Below are positions 14,528 to 23,313 of a stretch of DNA of 43,236 nucleotides, in pieces (position 1 is the stretch's first letter; each line of letters starts with the position of its first letter). The DNA is from a virus. The notes beneath the pieces were generated by a model. The model had not been told where the DNA came from. It worked only from the letters and a program-made list of their open reading frames with translations, and did no database searches. The stretch is from the IMG/VR virus record IMGVR_UViG_3300021057_000008, positions 1 to 43,236 of that record; one strand, 5' to 3'. A program made the position numbers and the translations under genes.

Positions 14528-14656
14528 ATGGCCGATATCCTCGTCGCTTGTGTCGTTCTGGGGTTCTATGCGCTGATCGAAACGATCAGTGATGGCCTAG
14601 ACCGACGCACATGTCGCCGACTGTTCAAGGAACGAGCCCGTGGCCGTCAATCTTAG
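14528..14656 (+). CDS. Very small membrane protein
   Basis: A 42-residue frame starting five bases after the stop of the G-like gene. The first 20 residues are hydrophobic (ADILVACVVLGFYALIETI), the rest strongly basic, so a single-span protein with a positive cytoplasmic tail. There is no obvious ribosome binding site, and expression may rely on coupling to the upstream gene. It overlaps the next gene by 17 bases. Confidence 0.4.
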   Translation: MADILVACVVLGFYALIETISDGLDRRTCRRLFKERARGRQS

Positions 14657-15134
14657 CAACATCAAGTCTCAGCTTAAGTCGATCCTCGACACGGCCAATA
14701 CGTCGACGGCGGCCTTCGACTTGTCGACGGGCCTCAATACGCGCGTCGCCCAGGTCTTCAAGGTGAACCCGGCGCGCATCATGCCGCAGGCGAGTCTTTT
14801 CCCCTGGGTCACCCTCTTTGTCGACAAGAAGGACGTCGAGCACGAGACCATTGCCGTCAACCAGCTCAACGCCAAACGTCGGGGCGACCTCACGGTGAGC
14901 GTCGTCGGAGCCGTTTGGGAAACCGTCGTCTCAAGCGTTACCGAGGACGAGGCCGACGAGAACATCGAGATCCTGATGGAGAACATCGAAGAGATCATTC
15001 GCCGCAACTTCAAGCTGAACAACACCGTGTCGTGGTCAAAGGTCGAGGACGTGAGCTACCACTCGCTGCCGCTCGACGAGCAGACCCAGATGCGGATCGG
15101 CGTCCTATCCCTGAATTGCCGGGTCGACTACTGA
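14640..15134 (+). CDS. Probable tail terminator / tail completion protein
   Basis: A 164-residue protein with GTG start. It has a helix-strand layout with ASLFPWVTLFVDKKDVEH and MRIGVLSLNCRVDY at the end, as in the small alpha-beta proteins (lambda gpU type, Mu gp37-like) that cap the tail tube and join it to the head. Assignment rests on size and position between the G-like gene and the tail tube. Confidence 0.65.
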   Translation: MAVNLSNIKSQLKSILDTANTSTAAFDLSTGLNTRVAQVFKVNPARIMPQASLFPWVTLFVDKKDVEHETIAVNQLNAKRRGDLTVSVVGAVWETVVSSVTEDEADENIEILMENIEEIIRRNFKLNNTVSWSKVEDVSYHSLPLDEQTQMRIGVLSLNCRVDY

Positions 15135-15163
15135 GTTTGGTGAGTATCAAGGGAGCGAACCGA

Positions 15164-16159
15164 GTGAGCCAAGAGCAGCACGAGCTAGACGTAGTAGCGC
15201 AGTCGAGGGCGGCCTATGGCCAGTGGTGCAAGCAGTGGCGCGAGCACGCCAAGCAACACGCGCGCTACAAAATGCGGGACCTCCTCGACTTTCAGAACAT
15301 CGGTGTCGGCAAGGCGTGCCTTGTCATCGCCAATGGCTATAGCTTCGAGCAGAACATCGAGACCATCCGCAAGTACCAGGGGAACGTCGATATCCTCTGC
15401 GTCGACAAGTGCCTGGCCCACTGCCTCCAGAACGGGATCGTTCCGACCTACTGCCTTGTCTGCGATGCCAATGTCTCGGCCGAGAAGTACCTCGAGCCCG
15501 TGAAGGACCAGCTCCAGAACACGACGCTTCTGATCAACGTCTGCGCTAATCCGAAGTGGTCGGGCCAGGGCAATTGGAAGGACACCTATTTCTTTGTCAA
15601 TAAGGACGTCCTGAAGTCCGAGCGCGAGTTCATGGCCCTCTCGGGCTGCCCGAACGTCATCCCCGCCGGGACCAACGTCAGTAACGCCGCCATCGTTATG
15701 CTGACGCAGTGCGACGAGACCGGTCGCAAGAACTTCTTTGGCTACGACAAGCTCTTGATGATCGGCTTCGACTACTCGTGGGGCGAAGAGAGCTACTACG
15801 CCTTCGACAAGACAGGCAGCGGCAAGCGCAACTATATGAAGTCGGTCTATTGCTTCAACCTCGCCGGCGAGATGGTCTATACGTCGCCGAACCTCCTCTT
15901 CTCGGCCAAGTGGATCGAGAAGTATGTCGGCGTCTTCAAGATTCCCGCCATCCAATGCAGCCGGTCCTCGGTCGTCAGGGGCCACAAGGTCGGCAACCTC
16001 GCCGAGCAGATGCAGTACCGCTACAAGCCCGAAGATGCGAAAGAGGTCATCTCGTTGCTAGAATATCGACGAGAGTACGAAGCCAAGATCTCTGGGATTA
16101 ACCGGCGGATCCTCGATATCGGCCGGGACCATTTCAAACAGCTTATAAGGACGACCTAA
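15164..16159 (+). CDS. DUF115 / Maf-like protein (putative glycosyltransferase-related)
   Basis: A 331-residue protein starting with GTG 15164, GGGAG eight bases upstream. It matches the DUF115 (MptE-like, Maf_flag10) Rossmann family: KACLVIANGYSFE (50-62), then VDILCVDKCLAHCLQNGIVP and YCLVCDA (97-102), then VIPAGTNVSNAAI and MIGFDYSWGEESYY. Maf proteins of this family transfer nonulosonic acids to Ser/Thr of flagellin. It is inserted in the virion operon between the tail terminator and the tail tube, stopping two bases before the tube gene. A role in glycosylating a virion protein is inference. Other DUF115 proteins are pterin kinases. Confidence 0.75.
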   Translation: MSQEQHELDVVAQSRAAYGQWCKQWREHAKQHARYKMRDLLDFQNIGVGKACLVIANGYSFEQNIETIRKYQGNVDILCVDKCLAHCLQNGIVPTYCLVCDANVSAEKYLEPVKDQLQNTTLLINVCANPKWSGQGNWKDTYFFVNKDVLKSEREFMALSGCPNVIPAGTNVSNAAIVMLTQCDETGRKNFFGYDKLLMIGFDYSWGEESYYAFDKTGSGKRNYMKSVYCFNLAGEMVYTSPNLLFSAKWIEKYVGVFKIPAIQCSRSSVVRGHKVGNLAEQMQYRYKPEDAKEVISLLEYRREYEAKISGINRRILDIGRDHFKQLIRTT

Positions 16160-16160
16160 C

Positions 16161-17207
16161 ATGGCAGTAGGCGATACCGCCCTGTTTTCCGGGGAAAGCT
16201 ACCTGGGGTTCGGCCGCGAGACGACTTACGGCACGTACGCGACGGCCGGGGCGGGCCTCGACTTCCTGTCGGCGTCGATCAAGACCATCAAGGACTCGAA
16301 AATCCTTGAGCAGGTCGAGCGCAAGCGAACCATGTCCAAGGCCTTCTCGCTCGGGAAGACGGTCGAGGGTGAGGTCGAGGCGTATCTGGCGCCCGAAGTC
16401 ACCGCCATGGGCTTTATCCTTCAGAACGCCTTCGGCGGAACGGTGACGAGCGCGACAGCGACCGGCGAGACCGCCGGCGGGGCCGCCTTTACGCACACGT
16501 TTAGCGAAGGGTCGATGGACCAGACGTACAAGGCGCTTTCGGTCAACCATCGCAAGGGACCGTCGTCCGGCGGCAAGGTCTGGCGCTACAGCGGCGGGCG
16601 CGTCAATAGCCTCGCCCTGACGGCCGAGCTCGACGAGCCCCTCAAGATGAACGTTGGCCTGATCTTCAAGGACTCGACGCAGCAGTCGGACGACATCGAG
16701 TCGCTGATGACGGCAACCGCCTTTGAGGTGCTGAGCTTCGCCAACGGCCGCTTCTCGGTCGAGAGCAACTTTGCCAGCCTGACCTCGACGAGCTTCTGGC
16801 ACGTCCAGAGCATCAACTTCGCCCTCAACAACAACCTGAAGAACGACAACCTGGCCCGCAGGATCGGCTCGGACGTCCTGTCCGTCCTCCCGGTCGGTGT
16901 TCAGAGCTATGAGCTGTCGTGCCAGATTCGCTTCGATACGACGACGGCCTACGACGCCATGATCAACGCCACGGAACTCGCAGCAGAGTTCGAGTTCCAA
17001 GGCACGACGATGACCACTTCGGTGATCAAGCGCGGCCTCAAGGTTCAATTCCAGAAGCTCGTCGTGAAGGACGCGGGAGACCCGGAAATCAGCGGGCCGG
17101 ACGATGTCCTTGTCTCGACCGTAGTCTTCAACGTCCTGCGCGACGAATCTGCGGCGGGATATGCCGTCCGGGCGCTACTTACCAACAACGTCACGAGCTA
17201 CGCGTAA
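16161..17207 (+). CDS. Major tail tube protein
   Basis: A 348-residue protein with AAGGA upstream. It starts LFSGESYLGFGRETTYGTYA, the usual opening of the long siphophage tail tube proteins, and is rich in beta strands, Thr, Ser and Asn. Subunits stack into hexameric rings that form the tube. The position directly before the frameshifting chaperone pair and the tape measure confirms the role. Its stop overlaps the next start (TAATG). Confidence 0.85.
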   Translation: MAVGDTALFSGESYLGFGRETTYGTYATAGAGLDFLSASIKTIKDSKILEQVERKRTMSKAFSLGKTVEGEVEAYLAPEVTAMGFILQNAFGGTVTSATATGETAGGAAFTHTFSEGSMDQTYKALSVNHRKGPSSGGKVWRYSGGRVNSLALTAELDEPLKMNVGLIFKDSTQQSDDIESLMTATAFEVLSFANGRFSVESNFASLTSTSFWHVQSINFALNNNLKNDNLARRIGSDVLSVLPVGVQSYELSCQIRFDTTTAYDAMINATELAAEFEFQGTTMTTSVIKRGLKVQFQKLVVKDAGDPEISGPDDVLVSTVVFNVLRDESAAGYAVRALLTNNVTSYA

Positions 17208-17593
17208 TGCCCTTGTTCGGGTTCCTTCAGCGAAAAGAGGTGGGGCTTCAGGACTACCTCCGGAAGACGAAGCGCGTCGTCATCAATGGCGTACGCTTCG
17301 AGATCAAGAGGATCACCATCGAGGACCACCTCGCGGGCCTCAACGTCATCCTGAAGCTCCACGATCTCTATAAACGCGAGAAGCCCGACCTCGCGGCTGC
17401 AGGCGAAGACGCCGCGAAGATCCGAAAGTTCATGCGGGACTTCATCTTCGCAGGCGTTGTCCGCCCCAAGCTTTCGATGAAGAATCCGCCGGAAGAAGGC
17501 GCCATCCACGTCGACGAGGTTACGGCCGATGCCGACTTGGCTCAGAAGCTCTGCGTTGCGATTCTCGAGCACGGCTACGGAAAAAAAAACTAA
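17207..17593 (+). CDS. Tail assembly chaperone, short form (G-like)
   Basis: A 128-residue acidic helical protein between the tail tube and the tape measure genes. This is the place of lambda gpG, which keeps the tape measure protein soluble and recruits tube subunits. The frame ends GYGKKN followed by a stop inside a run of nine A residues (17581-17589), where some ribosomes are expected to slip back one base. Its own family is not obvious from motifs, as is usual for this fast-evolving gene. Confidence 0.8.
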   Translation: MPLFGFLQRKEVGLQDYLRKTKRVVINGVRFEIKRITIEDHLAGLNVILKLHDLYKREKPDLAAAGEDAAKIRKFMRDFIFAGVVRPKLSMKNPPEEGAIHVDEVTADADLAQKLCVAILEHGYGKKN

Positions 17594-17787
17594 GCACCCG
17601 TAGCGTCAGCAAGCAGCGCGCCCTTGAGCTGGACTTCCTCGCTCGCCGATATGGCTGCCTTCCCTCCTCCCTTATAAAATCCTCTCTAGCGGACTATCAG
17701 CTCGATCTCTTTGTAGCCTCCGTCGCCGTTGAAGAAGAGCGACGCCAGGCGGCCAAGGGAAACCTCGCCCTACGGAAGGGGCGATAG
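17207..17787 (+). CDS. Tail assembly chaperone, frameshifted long form (GT-like)
   Basis: A -1 shift at AAAAAAC (17584-17590) reads CTA AGC ACC and continues open to TAG 17785-17787, 21 bases before the tape measure start. The product has about 193 residues. The added 64 residues (ALELDFLARRYGCLPSSLIK then a charged helix) look like a real protein and resemble the T half of lambda gpGT, which binds the tube subunit. Without the shift this 190-base stretch would be an empty gap. Confidence 0.8.
17581..17590 (+). other. Slippery sequence for programmed -1 frameshift
   Basis: Nine A residues then C, ending directly at the TAA of the zero frame (17591-17593). It contains the X-XXY-YYZ heptamer A-AAA-AAC in the correct phase, and A-AAA-AAA three bases earlier. 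Both tRNALys pairs could re-pair after slipping. Confidence 0.8.
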
Positions 17788-17808
17788 ACGCCATAGGATG
17801 GCAATGCC

Positions 17809-20112
17809 ATGACGAAGAAGAGCGAAGCGACACTCCTCCTCAAGATCAAGACCGAGGGCAAGGAGAAGCTCGACGAGGTCAAAAAGGGGTTCGGCGCGCT
17901 GGCCGACTCCGTGGCGCTGAATGCCGGGAAGGCCGTAGCGGCGGTCGTAGGCGTCACGACAGCCATGGCAGCCCTGGTTGTGAAGTCGGAGAAGTTCGAG
18001 CAGGTCAAGCAGGCCTTCACTTCGCTGGCGACGTCGCAGGGCAAAGATGCCGACGCCATCCTGGCCAAGATGAAGGAAATGACCGACGGCATGGTCAGCA
18101 GCATGGACCTGATGGTCGCTGCGAACAAAGCCATCCTGCTCGGCCTACCAGTCGACAAGTTCCCGGAGATGCTGAAGATCGCGAAGGCTGCCTCCGAGGC
18201 GACCGGCGAGTCGATGCAGTTCATGCTCGACTCCGTCGTGACGGCACTCGGCCGACAGTCGAAGCTGATCCTCGACAACCTCGGTATCATGATCGATGTT
18301 GAAAAGGCATACGACAAGTACGCCAAGACGCTCGGCAAGACGAGTGAGCAGCTGACCGAAGCCGAGAAGAAGCAGGCCTTTATCAACGAGGCTCTGGCGA
18401 TCGGTCTGGCCAACTCCGAGGCGATGGGGGCGGCGAACGAGAACCAGGCCAAGACGTGGGCCAGGCTCAAGGTTCAGTTCGAAGAGTCGGCGATTGCCAT
18501 CGGCAACAAGATGACGCCGGCGATCGCCGAGCTGTTCGCGGGACTAAGTCGGATCTTCGAAACAGTGAAGAAGATCACCGAGTCGGAGGCCTTCCTCGCC
18601 TTCGGCAATGTCCTTGCGCACAGCGTCAAGTTTGCGACCAACGCCCTCGAGGGCATGGTCCTGCAGCTGCAGAAGTCCTTTGAGTACCTGCGAGTCGTCT
18701 GGAACGCCGCGACGTTCGACAAGGACGACATGAATCAGGCCTTAAAGAACATCGATGAGATCAACAAGAAGCTAGAAGACAACGAAAAGGGACTGGCGGC
18801 CGCTCACGCGAAAATCCAGGAGGAGTACAACCGGAAGCGTGTCGAACTCGCCATTGCCGCCGGCAAAGAGATCGCCGCTGAGGACGCGGACCTTGCCCGC
18901 AAGATCAACGACGAGCGGATGGAGCAGCAGTTCGCCAAGGACGCCGCCATTGAGCGGGCGAGCCGCCAGCGACTCGAGGAAGAGAAGAGGCAAGAATCCA
19001 AGAACGCCAGGACCATCCGCAGCACGCGTGTCGTCGAGCACACCTCGACGCTCGGCGAACTCAGGGAGATGGACGAAGAGGCCTTTGCCGCGGAACTCGA
19101 GCGCCAGGCGGAGGTAGAAGAAGAGCGCAACCAGATCAGAGCCGAAGGGTCCGAGCGCGCTGCCGAGATCTACAAGGAGCTTCTGTATGAGGCCGGACAG
19201 CAGACGTCGACCTTCCTGAGCTCCGGCTTTCAAGGGGTCGCGCAGTCGGGTGTATCGGCCCTAACCGAAATCTTCCTTCCCAGATTTGGCCAAGCCGCCG
19301 GACAGATGTTTGCGCTTCTGTCGCAGGACTCGAACCAGTTTCTAGAGTCCATCAACACCCTCTTCAGTACCCAGTTTCTCGACAACATAGCGAACAATAT
19401 CCCCGTTCTCTTTGAGCGGCTGAGCGAGGCACTGCCGGGGCTCATTGACAAGATCTCCGAACGTTTGCCTGACATCGTGACGCGCCTGGTCGAGGCGCTG
19501 ATCGAGCACAGCCCGCGCATCGCGATCGCGCTTGGAACTGCGTTCTCGAAACCTGAGTTCTACGAGCGCATGGTCCTTGGTATCGCCAATGGCTTCGCCA
19601 ACGGGGTTCGCGATGGAGCCAAGGACCTCCATTCGATCTTCTCAGACGCAATGAGAAAGGCCTGGGAAGACGTGAAGGGTATGTTCTCGATCGACATTTC
19701 TGCCGGGGGCGGCGGCGGCGGAGGTGGGGGGCCGTTCTCGAAAAAGCCCACCGCGTCTAATCCGCTCGGGCTTGCCGCCGGCGGCATCGTTGGCGGCCAG
19801 AAGCCGGTCTATGCCTCGGGCGGCCGCCTCATCGACTTTATGCCGCGCGGAACGGACACCGTGCCGGCGATGCTGACGCCAGGGGAGTTTGTCGTGAACG
19901 CGGCGGCCACTCGGCAGAACCGCGGAGACCTGGAGGCCATCAACAGTGGAGGGAGCGCGGGGGGCGGGCCGGTGACGATCAACTTGACGGTCAACGGCGG
20001 CCTCATGGGCGACCAGAAGACAGCCCGCGAGTTTGCCAAGGCCATGGACTCGGAGCTCCTGAAGCTCCGCCAGACCAATCAAAGCGTCGCGTTCGACAAA
20101 GCAGTCTTTTGA
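17809..20112 (+). CDS. Tape measure protein
   Basis: A 767-residue protein. It has an N-terminal helical region with a hydrophobic segment (GKAVAAVVGVTTAMAALVV, about 40-60), long coiled-coil helices (about 300-480) rich in Glu, Lys, Arg and Ala, further hydrophobic helices (about 480-610), a Gly run (about 630-640), and the C-terminal GGIVGG and DTVPAMLTPGEFVVN motifs seen in many tape measures. It sets tail length; at about 0.15 nm per residue this predicts a tail near 115 nm, which fits a long siphovirus-type tail. Confidence 0.92.
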   Translation: MTKKSEATLLLKIKTEGKEKLDEVKKGFGALADSVALNAGKAVAAVVGVTTAMAALVVKSEKFEQVKQAFTSLATSQGKDADAILAKMKEMTDGMVSSMDLMVAANKAILLGLPVDKFPEMLKIAKAASEATGESMQFMLDSVVTALGRQSKLILDNLGIMIDVEKAYDKYAKTLGKTSEQLTEAEKKQAFINEALAIGLANSEAMGAANENQAKTWARLKVQFEESAIAIGNKMTPAIAELFAGLSRIFETVKKITESEAFLAFGNVLAHSVKFATNALEGMVLQLQKSFEYLRVVWNAATFDKDDMNQALKNIDEINKKLEDNEKGLAAAHAKIQEEYNRKRVELAIAAGKEIAAEDADLARKINDERMEQQFAKDAAIERASRQRLEEEKRQESKNARTIRSTRVVEHTSTLGELREMDEEAFAAELERQAEVEEERNQIRAEGSERAAEIYKELLYEAGQQTSTFLSSGFQGVAQSGVSALTEIFLPRFGQAAGQMFALLSQDSNQFLESINTLFSTQFLDNIANNIPVLFERLSEALPGLIDKISERLPDIVTRLVEALIEHSPRIAIALGTAFSKPEFYERMVLGIANGFANGVRDGAKDLHSIFSDAMRKAWEDVKGMFSIDISAGGGGGGGGGPFSKKPTASNPLGLAAGGIVGGQKPVYASGGRLIDFMPRGTDTVPAMLTPGEFVVNAAATRQNRGDLEAINSGGSAGGGPVTINLTVNGGLMGDQKTAREFAKAMDSELLKLRQTNQSVAFDKAVF

Positions 20113-20122
20113 GGGGACGCCG

Positions 20123-20902
20123 ATGGAGCTTCTTCGAGCCAACTTCGTCAATACGACCACTGCGATCAGTGTCATCAACAATACGGCGTCGGCGTCAAAC
20201 CTTCTGAACTCGGACACGAGGTTTCAGTACTTTACCGACCAGATGAACGACGACGCCACCACGGCTGCGATCACGATTAGCTTCACGCAGACGACGACTG
20301 TCGACCGGATCGCATTGGTAAACCACAACTGGAAGGCGTTCACGATCTTCTACAACGGATCGACCGCCAACACTCTCAACCTGACGGCAACGTCCAATAC
20401 GACGACGTCCGACTACAGCTCGAATTCCGACACCTCGCACTACTTTCGGTTCGCTCCGATCAACGCCGTTACGATCAGCATCCATGCGAAGTCGACCATC
20501 GTGGCGAATCAAAATAAGTACCTTGGCTACGTCGTTGTCTCGGAAAAGCTGACGAACTTCGGCGGACGGATCCCATCGGCCAACAGGTATCAGCCGGTCC
20601 TGGACTCACAAGGCGTCGTTCACAGGCTCTCCGATGGCGGAACCCGCATCCAGACGATCGAGGACAAGTGGAGCGTCAATATGGCGTTCGACTACCTCAC
20701 CGAGGACGTGCGCGATGAACTGAAAGAAATCTTCGACGACCACGAGGAGCTTGTCTTTGCGCCGTTCGGTACGACCACGGGATGGGACGCTGTGATCTTT
20801 CCCTGTGTCTGGGAGGGCGGCTTCGAATTCTTCCGCTATAGCGACAATGCTAGCGAGGCGGGATTCAGCGGCGGGATCAAGCTGAGGGAGACGCCGTTTT
20901 GA
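20123..20902 (+). CDS. Distal tail / minor tail protein
   Basis: A 259-residue beta-rich protein directly after the tape measure, with GAGGGGA upstream. The N-terminal half is Thr/Asn/Ser-rich and has a discoidin-like feel (VDRIALVNHNWKAFTIFYNG); the C-terminal part (WSVNMAFDYLTEDVRDELKE and VWEGGFEFFRYSDNA) looks like a tail-tip domain. Position fits a distal tail (Dit-like) protein that joins the tube to the tip. Confidence 0.65.
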   Translation: MELLRANFVNTTTAISVINNTASASNLLNSDTRFQYFTDQMNDDATTAAITISFTQTTTVDRIALVNHNWKAFTIFYNGSTANTLNLTATSNTTTSDYSSNSDTSHYFRFAPINAVTISIHAKSTIVANQNKYLGYVVVSEKLTNFGGRIPSANRYQPVLDSQGVVHRLSDGGTRIQTIEDKWSVNMAFDYLTEDVRDELKEIFDDHEELVFAPFGTTTGWDAVIFPCVWEGGFEFFRYSDNASEAGFSGGIKLRETPF

Positions 20903-22287
20903 GCCGTGTGACACCCACTCTGTGGGACTTGGACAACTGGGATGAGATGCTGTGGAGTCCGACTTCGGACATCAAGCAGCAGATCAAGCGGCCACACAGC
21001 TGGGTCTTGCGGAAGGCCTACATCAAGCGTCGAGATGCCGTCTCGGGCCTATTCGAGGCGAACTGGTTCGAGGTCACCAACGATGTGAAGCGTTGGGGCT
21101 CAATCAACACCGACATCGACGTCGAGAAGCTCGGCCGACTCTCCTTCTCGGGCCTTCAGCTCGTGATGGCCAACATCAATGGCAGCTACAACCCGGAAGA
21201 CAACGAGGACAGTCTCTGGAGTGGCTACGCTAACCAGCAGCGCTCGCTCGTTAAGCTCGAACTCGGCTTCTACCACCGCTGGCTAGGGAGCGATGGCGTC
21301 TATCGCATGGACGTCGTCCCCGAGGACCCGACTGTGTTTGTCGGGATCATCTCCGGCGACATGGGCGCCTCAGACGAGAACGAGGTTGTGCTCAACGTAC
21401 AGCCTCTGTCGCAGATATTCCGCGACTTTCCGGCTCACTTGATTACGGGTTACACCAGCACCGGAGTCTCGGCCAGCCAGTACATGGAAATGCTGCGTGA
21501 CCAGACGGACGGCTCCGGGAGCTTCATTTTCCGACCGTTCTTCAACAACACGACGAGCTACTGGGAGATCACCTCTACTAGCCACGTCTATGCAAATCTA
21601 AGCACCAGTACGGCCGACGATCTCTATCAGATGACCGTGTGGGATGTCGTAGAGAAGCTGGGGCAGTGCGAGAACTACGTCGCGTACATCTCACCGACTG
21701 GAAAATTCAGGTGGGTTCCGAAGACGGAGGGTGCCTCGGCGACATTCTCCTTCTTCGGTGTCGGCTACGCGCCGGACACCGAGTACGGCCACACGATCAA
21801 GCGGATCTTCCGTTACGGCAAGAAGCTCACGAACTTCTATTCGCGCGTGGCCGTGAAATTTCAGAACACGAACTCCAGTGCGGCGTTCGTCAACACTGGT
21901 CTGTCGTTCGCCGTGAGCGGCTCGAACACCGCCTGGAACCTCGGGCATCGAACGTTCTCGGTCGAGAACTTTTGGATCCCGAACAGCGCCGCCGCCGCCA
22001 GCATCGCCGGCGCGATCTTCGACCAGGTCTCCTCGCTCAAGGAGGAGATCAACTTCTCGACCTCGCTCGTTCCCCACCTGAACCTGCTAGACCGAGTGAA
22101 CATCACCTACGATGCGACCGACTTCTCGACTCGAAACGAGTTTTGGGACATCGGCGACTGGGATGACATCACTTGGGATGCCTCCCGTGGCGATGCAATC
22201 GTTTTGCAAAACGCTGCCTTTAAAGTAATATCGATCAATATAAATCTCGATAATCTGGAGTCGCGCTTCGTCTGTCGTAAGCTTTGA
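20899..22287 (+). CDS. Tail tip hub / tail-associated protein
   Basis: A 462-residue protein starting at TTG 20899 (four-base overlap with the previous stop) or at GTG 20908. It begins WDLDNWDEMLWSP and repeats a similar motif near the end (WDIGDWDDITWD). The middle has the mixed beta pattern of hub proteins (gp27-like / Tal N-terminus), including VLNVQPLSQIFRDFP. It probably closes the tail tip and carries the fibres. No peptidase motif is visible. Confidence 0.65.
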   Translation: MSRVTPTLWDLDNWDEMLWSPTSDIKQQIKRPHSWVLRKAYIKRRDAVSGLFEANWFEVTNDVKRWGSINTDIDVEKLGRLSFSGLQLVMANINGSYNPEDNEDSLWSGYANQQRSLVKLELGFYHRWLGSDGVYRMDVVPEDPTVFVGIISGDMGASDENEVVLNVQPLSQIFRDFPAHLITGYTSTGVSASQYMEMLRDQTDGSGSFIFRPFFNNTTSYWEITSTSHVYANLSTSTADDLYQMTVWDVVEKLGQCENYVAYISPTGKFRWVPKTEGASATFSFFGVGYAPDTEYGHTIKRIFRYGKKLTNFYSRVAVKFQNTNSSAAFVNTGLSFAVSGSNTAWNLGHRTFSVENFWIPNSAAAASIAGAIFDQVSSLKEEINFSTSLVPHLNLLDRVNITYDATDFSTRNEFWDIGDWDDITWDASRGDAIVLQNAAFKVISININLDNLESRFVCRKL

Positions 22288-22316
22288 TGGATAAAGCGCA
22301 ATAATCTCCGGTCTCT

Positions 22317-22331
22317 AGGCCATGATGGCCT
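22317..22331. repeat. 15-base palindrome before the sugar cassette
   Basis: AGGCCATGATGGCCT is a perfect odd palindrome in the 68-base gap between the tail hub gene and the radical SAM gene. It could be an operator or a small hairpin; there is no T-run, so it is not an intrinsic terminator. It marks the upstream border of the sugar genes. Confidence 0.4.
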
Positions 22332-22355
22332 GGCAGTAGAGCCAAGGACGGTTGA

Positions 22356-23312
22356 ATGGGAAAAGCTCCGCTAGAGCCCTATCGGGCCTATCGCGAAAAG
22401 TACCTCAATGCCCCGAGCCTGGGCCTCACTGTCCCGGTCGACATCTCGCTCGAGCTGTCGAGCTTCTGCAACCAGCACTGTGGCTACTGTTACCACGCCG
22501 ACAAGAAGAACCTGCCCTTCAAGCAGCAATTCATGCTGCCAGAGACGATCAAGAAGATCCTGCGGCAGGCAGCTGATCTAGGCGTCCACTCGGTCAAGTT
22601 CAACTGGCGCGGCGAGTCGACGATGAACCCCTTTTTCGGGGCCGCGACCGCCATGGCGAAGGGCCTGGCCGCTGGCGCGACCTTTATCGACCGCCTGACC
22701 AACTCGAACTTCAAGTTCGACACCAAGCGGGACGACATTTTCAAAGGCCTCTGTGACCAGACTAAGGTCAAGGTCAGCTATGACTCGTTCCGACCCGAGG
22801 TCTTTGAGCGGCAAAGAGCAGGCGGGGATCACGCCCTAACGACCGCCAATATTGACCGCTTCTACAACTGGCCTGGCCGCGACAACGTCCTCGTTATCCA
22901 GGCCGTGAGGACTCGCCTCAACGCCAACGAGGACATCGAGGGCGAGGCCAAGAAGCGCTGGCCCGCAGCCCTGATCTCGATCCGAGACATGGTCGAGGGT
23001 CGGGTCGCGAAGGACCTCTCGGCGATCAAGCACCGGGAGCGCGACTACTCGGAGCGCCAGTCCTGCATCCAGGCCCACGCGCGTCTGATCTTCGATTGGG
23101 ACGGTACGGCGGTGGCCTGCTGCCCGGACATCCGCCAGGAGCTCAAGCTCGGTAACATCCGCGACATGACGGTCTCTGAGATTTTCAACTCGGAAGCCGC
23201 CAAGCGCCTGCGCGAGGACCTGCTGTCGCTCAAGGCCTTCGAGCGTTCGCCGTGTAAGAACTGCTCGAGCTTCGAGACGTACAAGGGCTTTACGCCTTCC
23301 TGGGGATCGTAG
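22356..23312 (+). CDS. Radical SAM enzyme with SPASM-like C-terminus
   Basis: A 318-residue protein with AAGGAC upstream. The radical SAM cluster motif CNQHCGYC gives Cys38, Cys42 and Cys45 (CX3CX2C). GESTMNP (86-92) corresponds to the GE motif. The C-terminal region has Cys237, Cys255, Cys256, Cys300 and Cys303 in the arrangement CIQAH...ACCPD...LGNIRD...EIFNS...SPCKNC, a SPASM/twitch auxiliary cluster domain. Such enzymes modify peptides or small molecules, including sugars. Being first of the sugar cassette, it may remodel a sugar or nucleotide sugar; the substrate is unknown. Confidence 0.88.
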   Translation: MGKAPLEPYRAYREKYLNAPSLGLTVPVDISLELSSFCNQHCGYCYHADKKNLPFKQQFMLPETIKKILRQAADLGVHSVKFNWRGESTMNPFFGAATAMAKGLAAGATFIDRLTNSNFKFDTKRDDIFKGLCDQTKVKVSYDSFRPEVFERQRAGGDHALTTANIDRFYNWPGRDNVLVIQAVRTRLNANEDIEGEAKKRWPAALISIRDMVEGRVAKDLSAIKHRERDYSERQSCIQAHARLIFDWDGTAVACCPDIRQELKLGNIRDMTVSEIFNSEAAKRLREDLLSLKAFERSPCKNCSSFETYKGFTPSWGS

Positions 23313-23313
23313 C

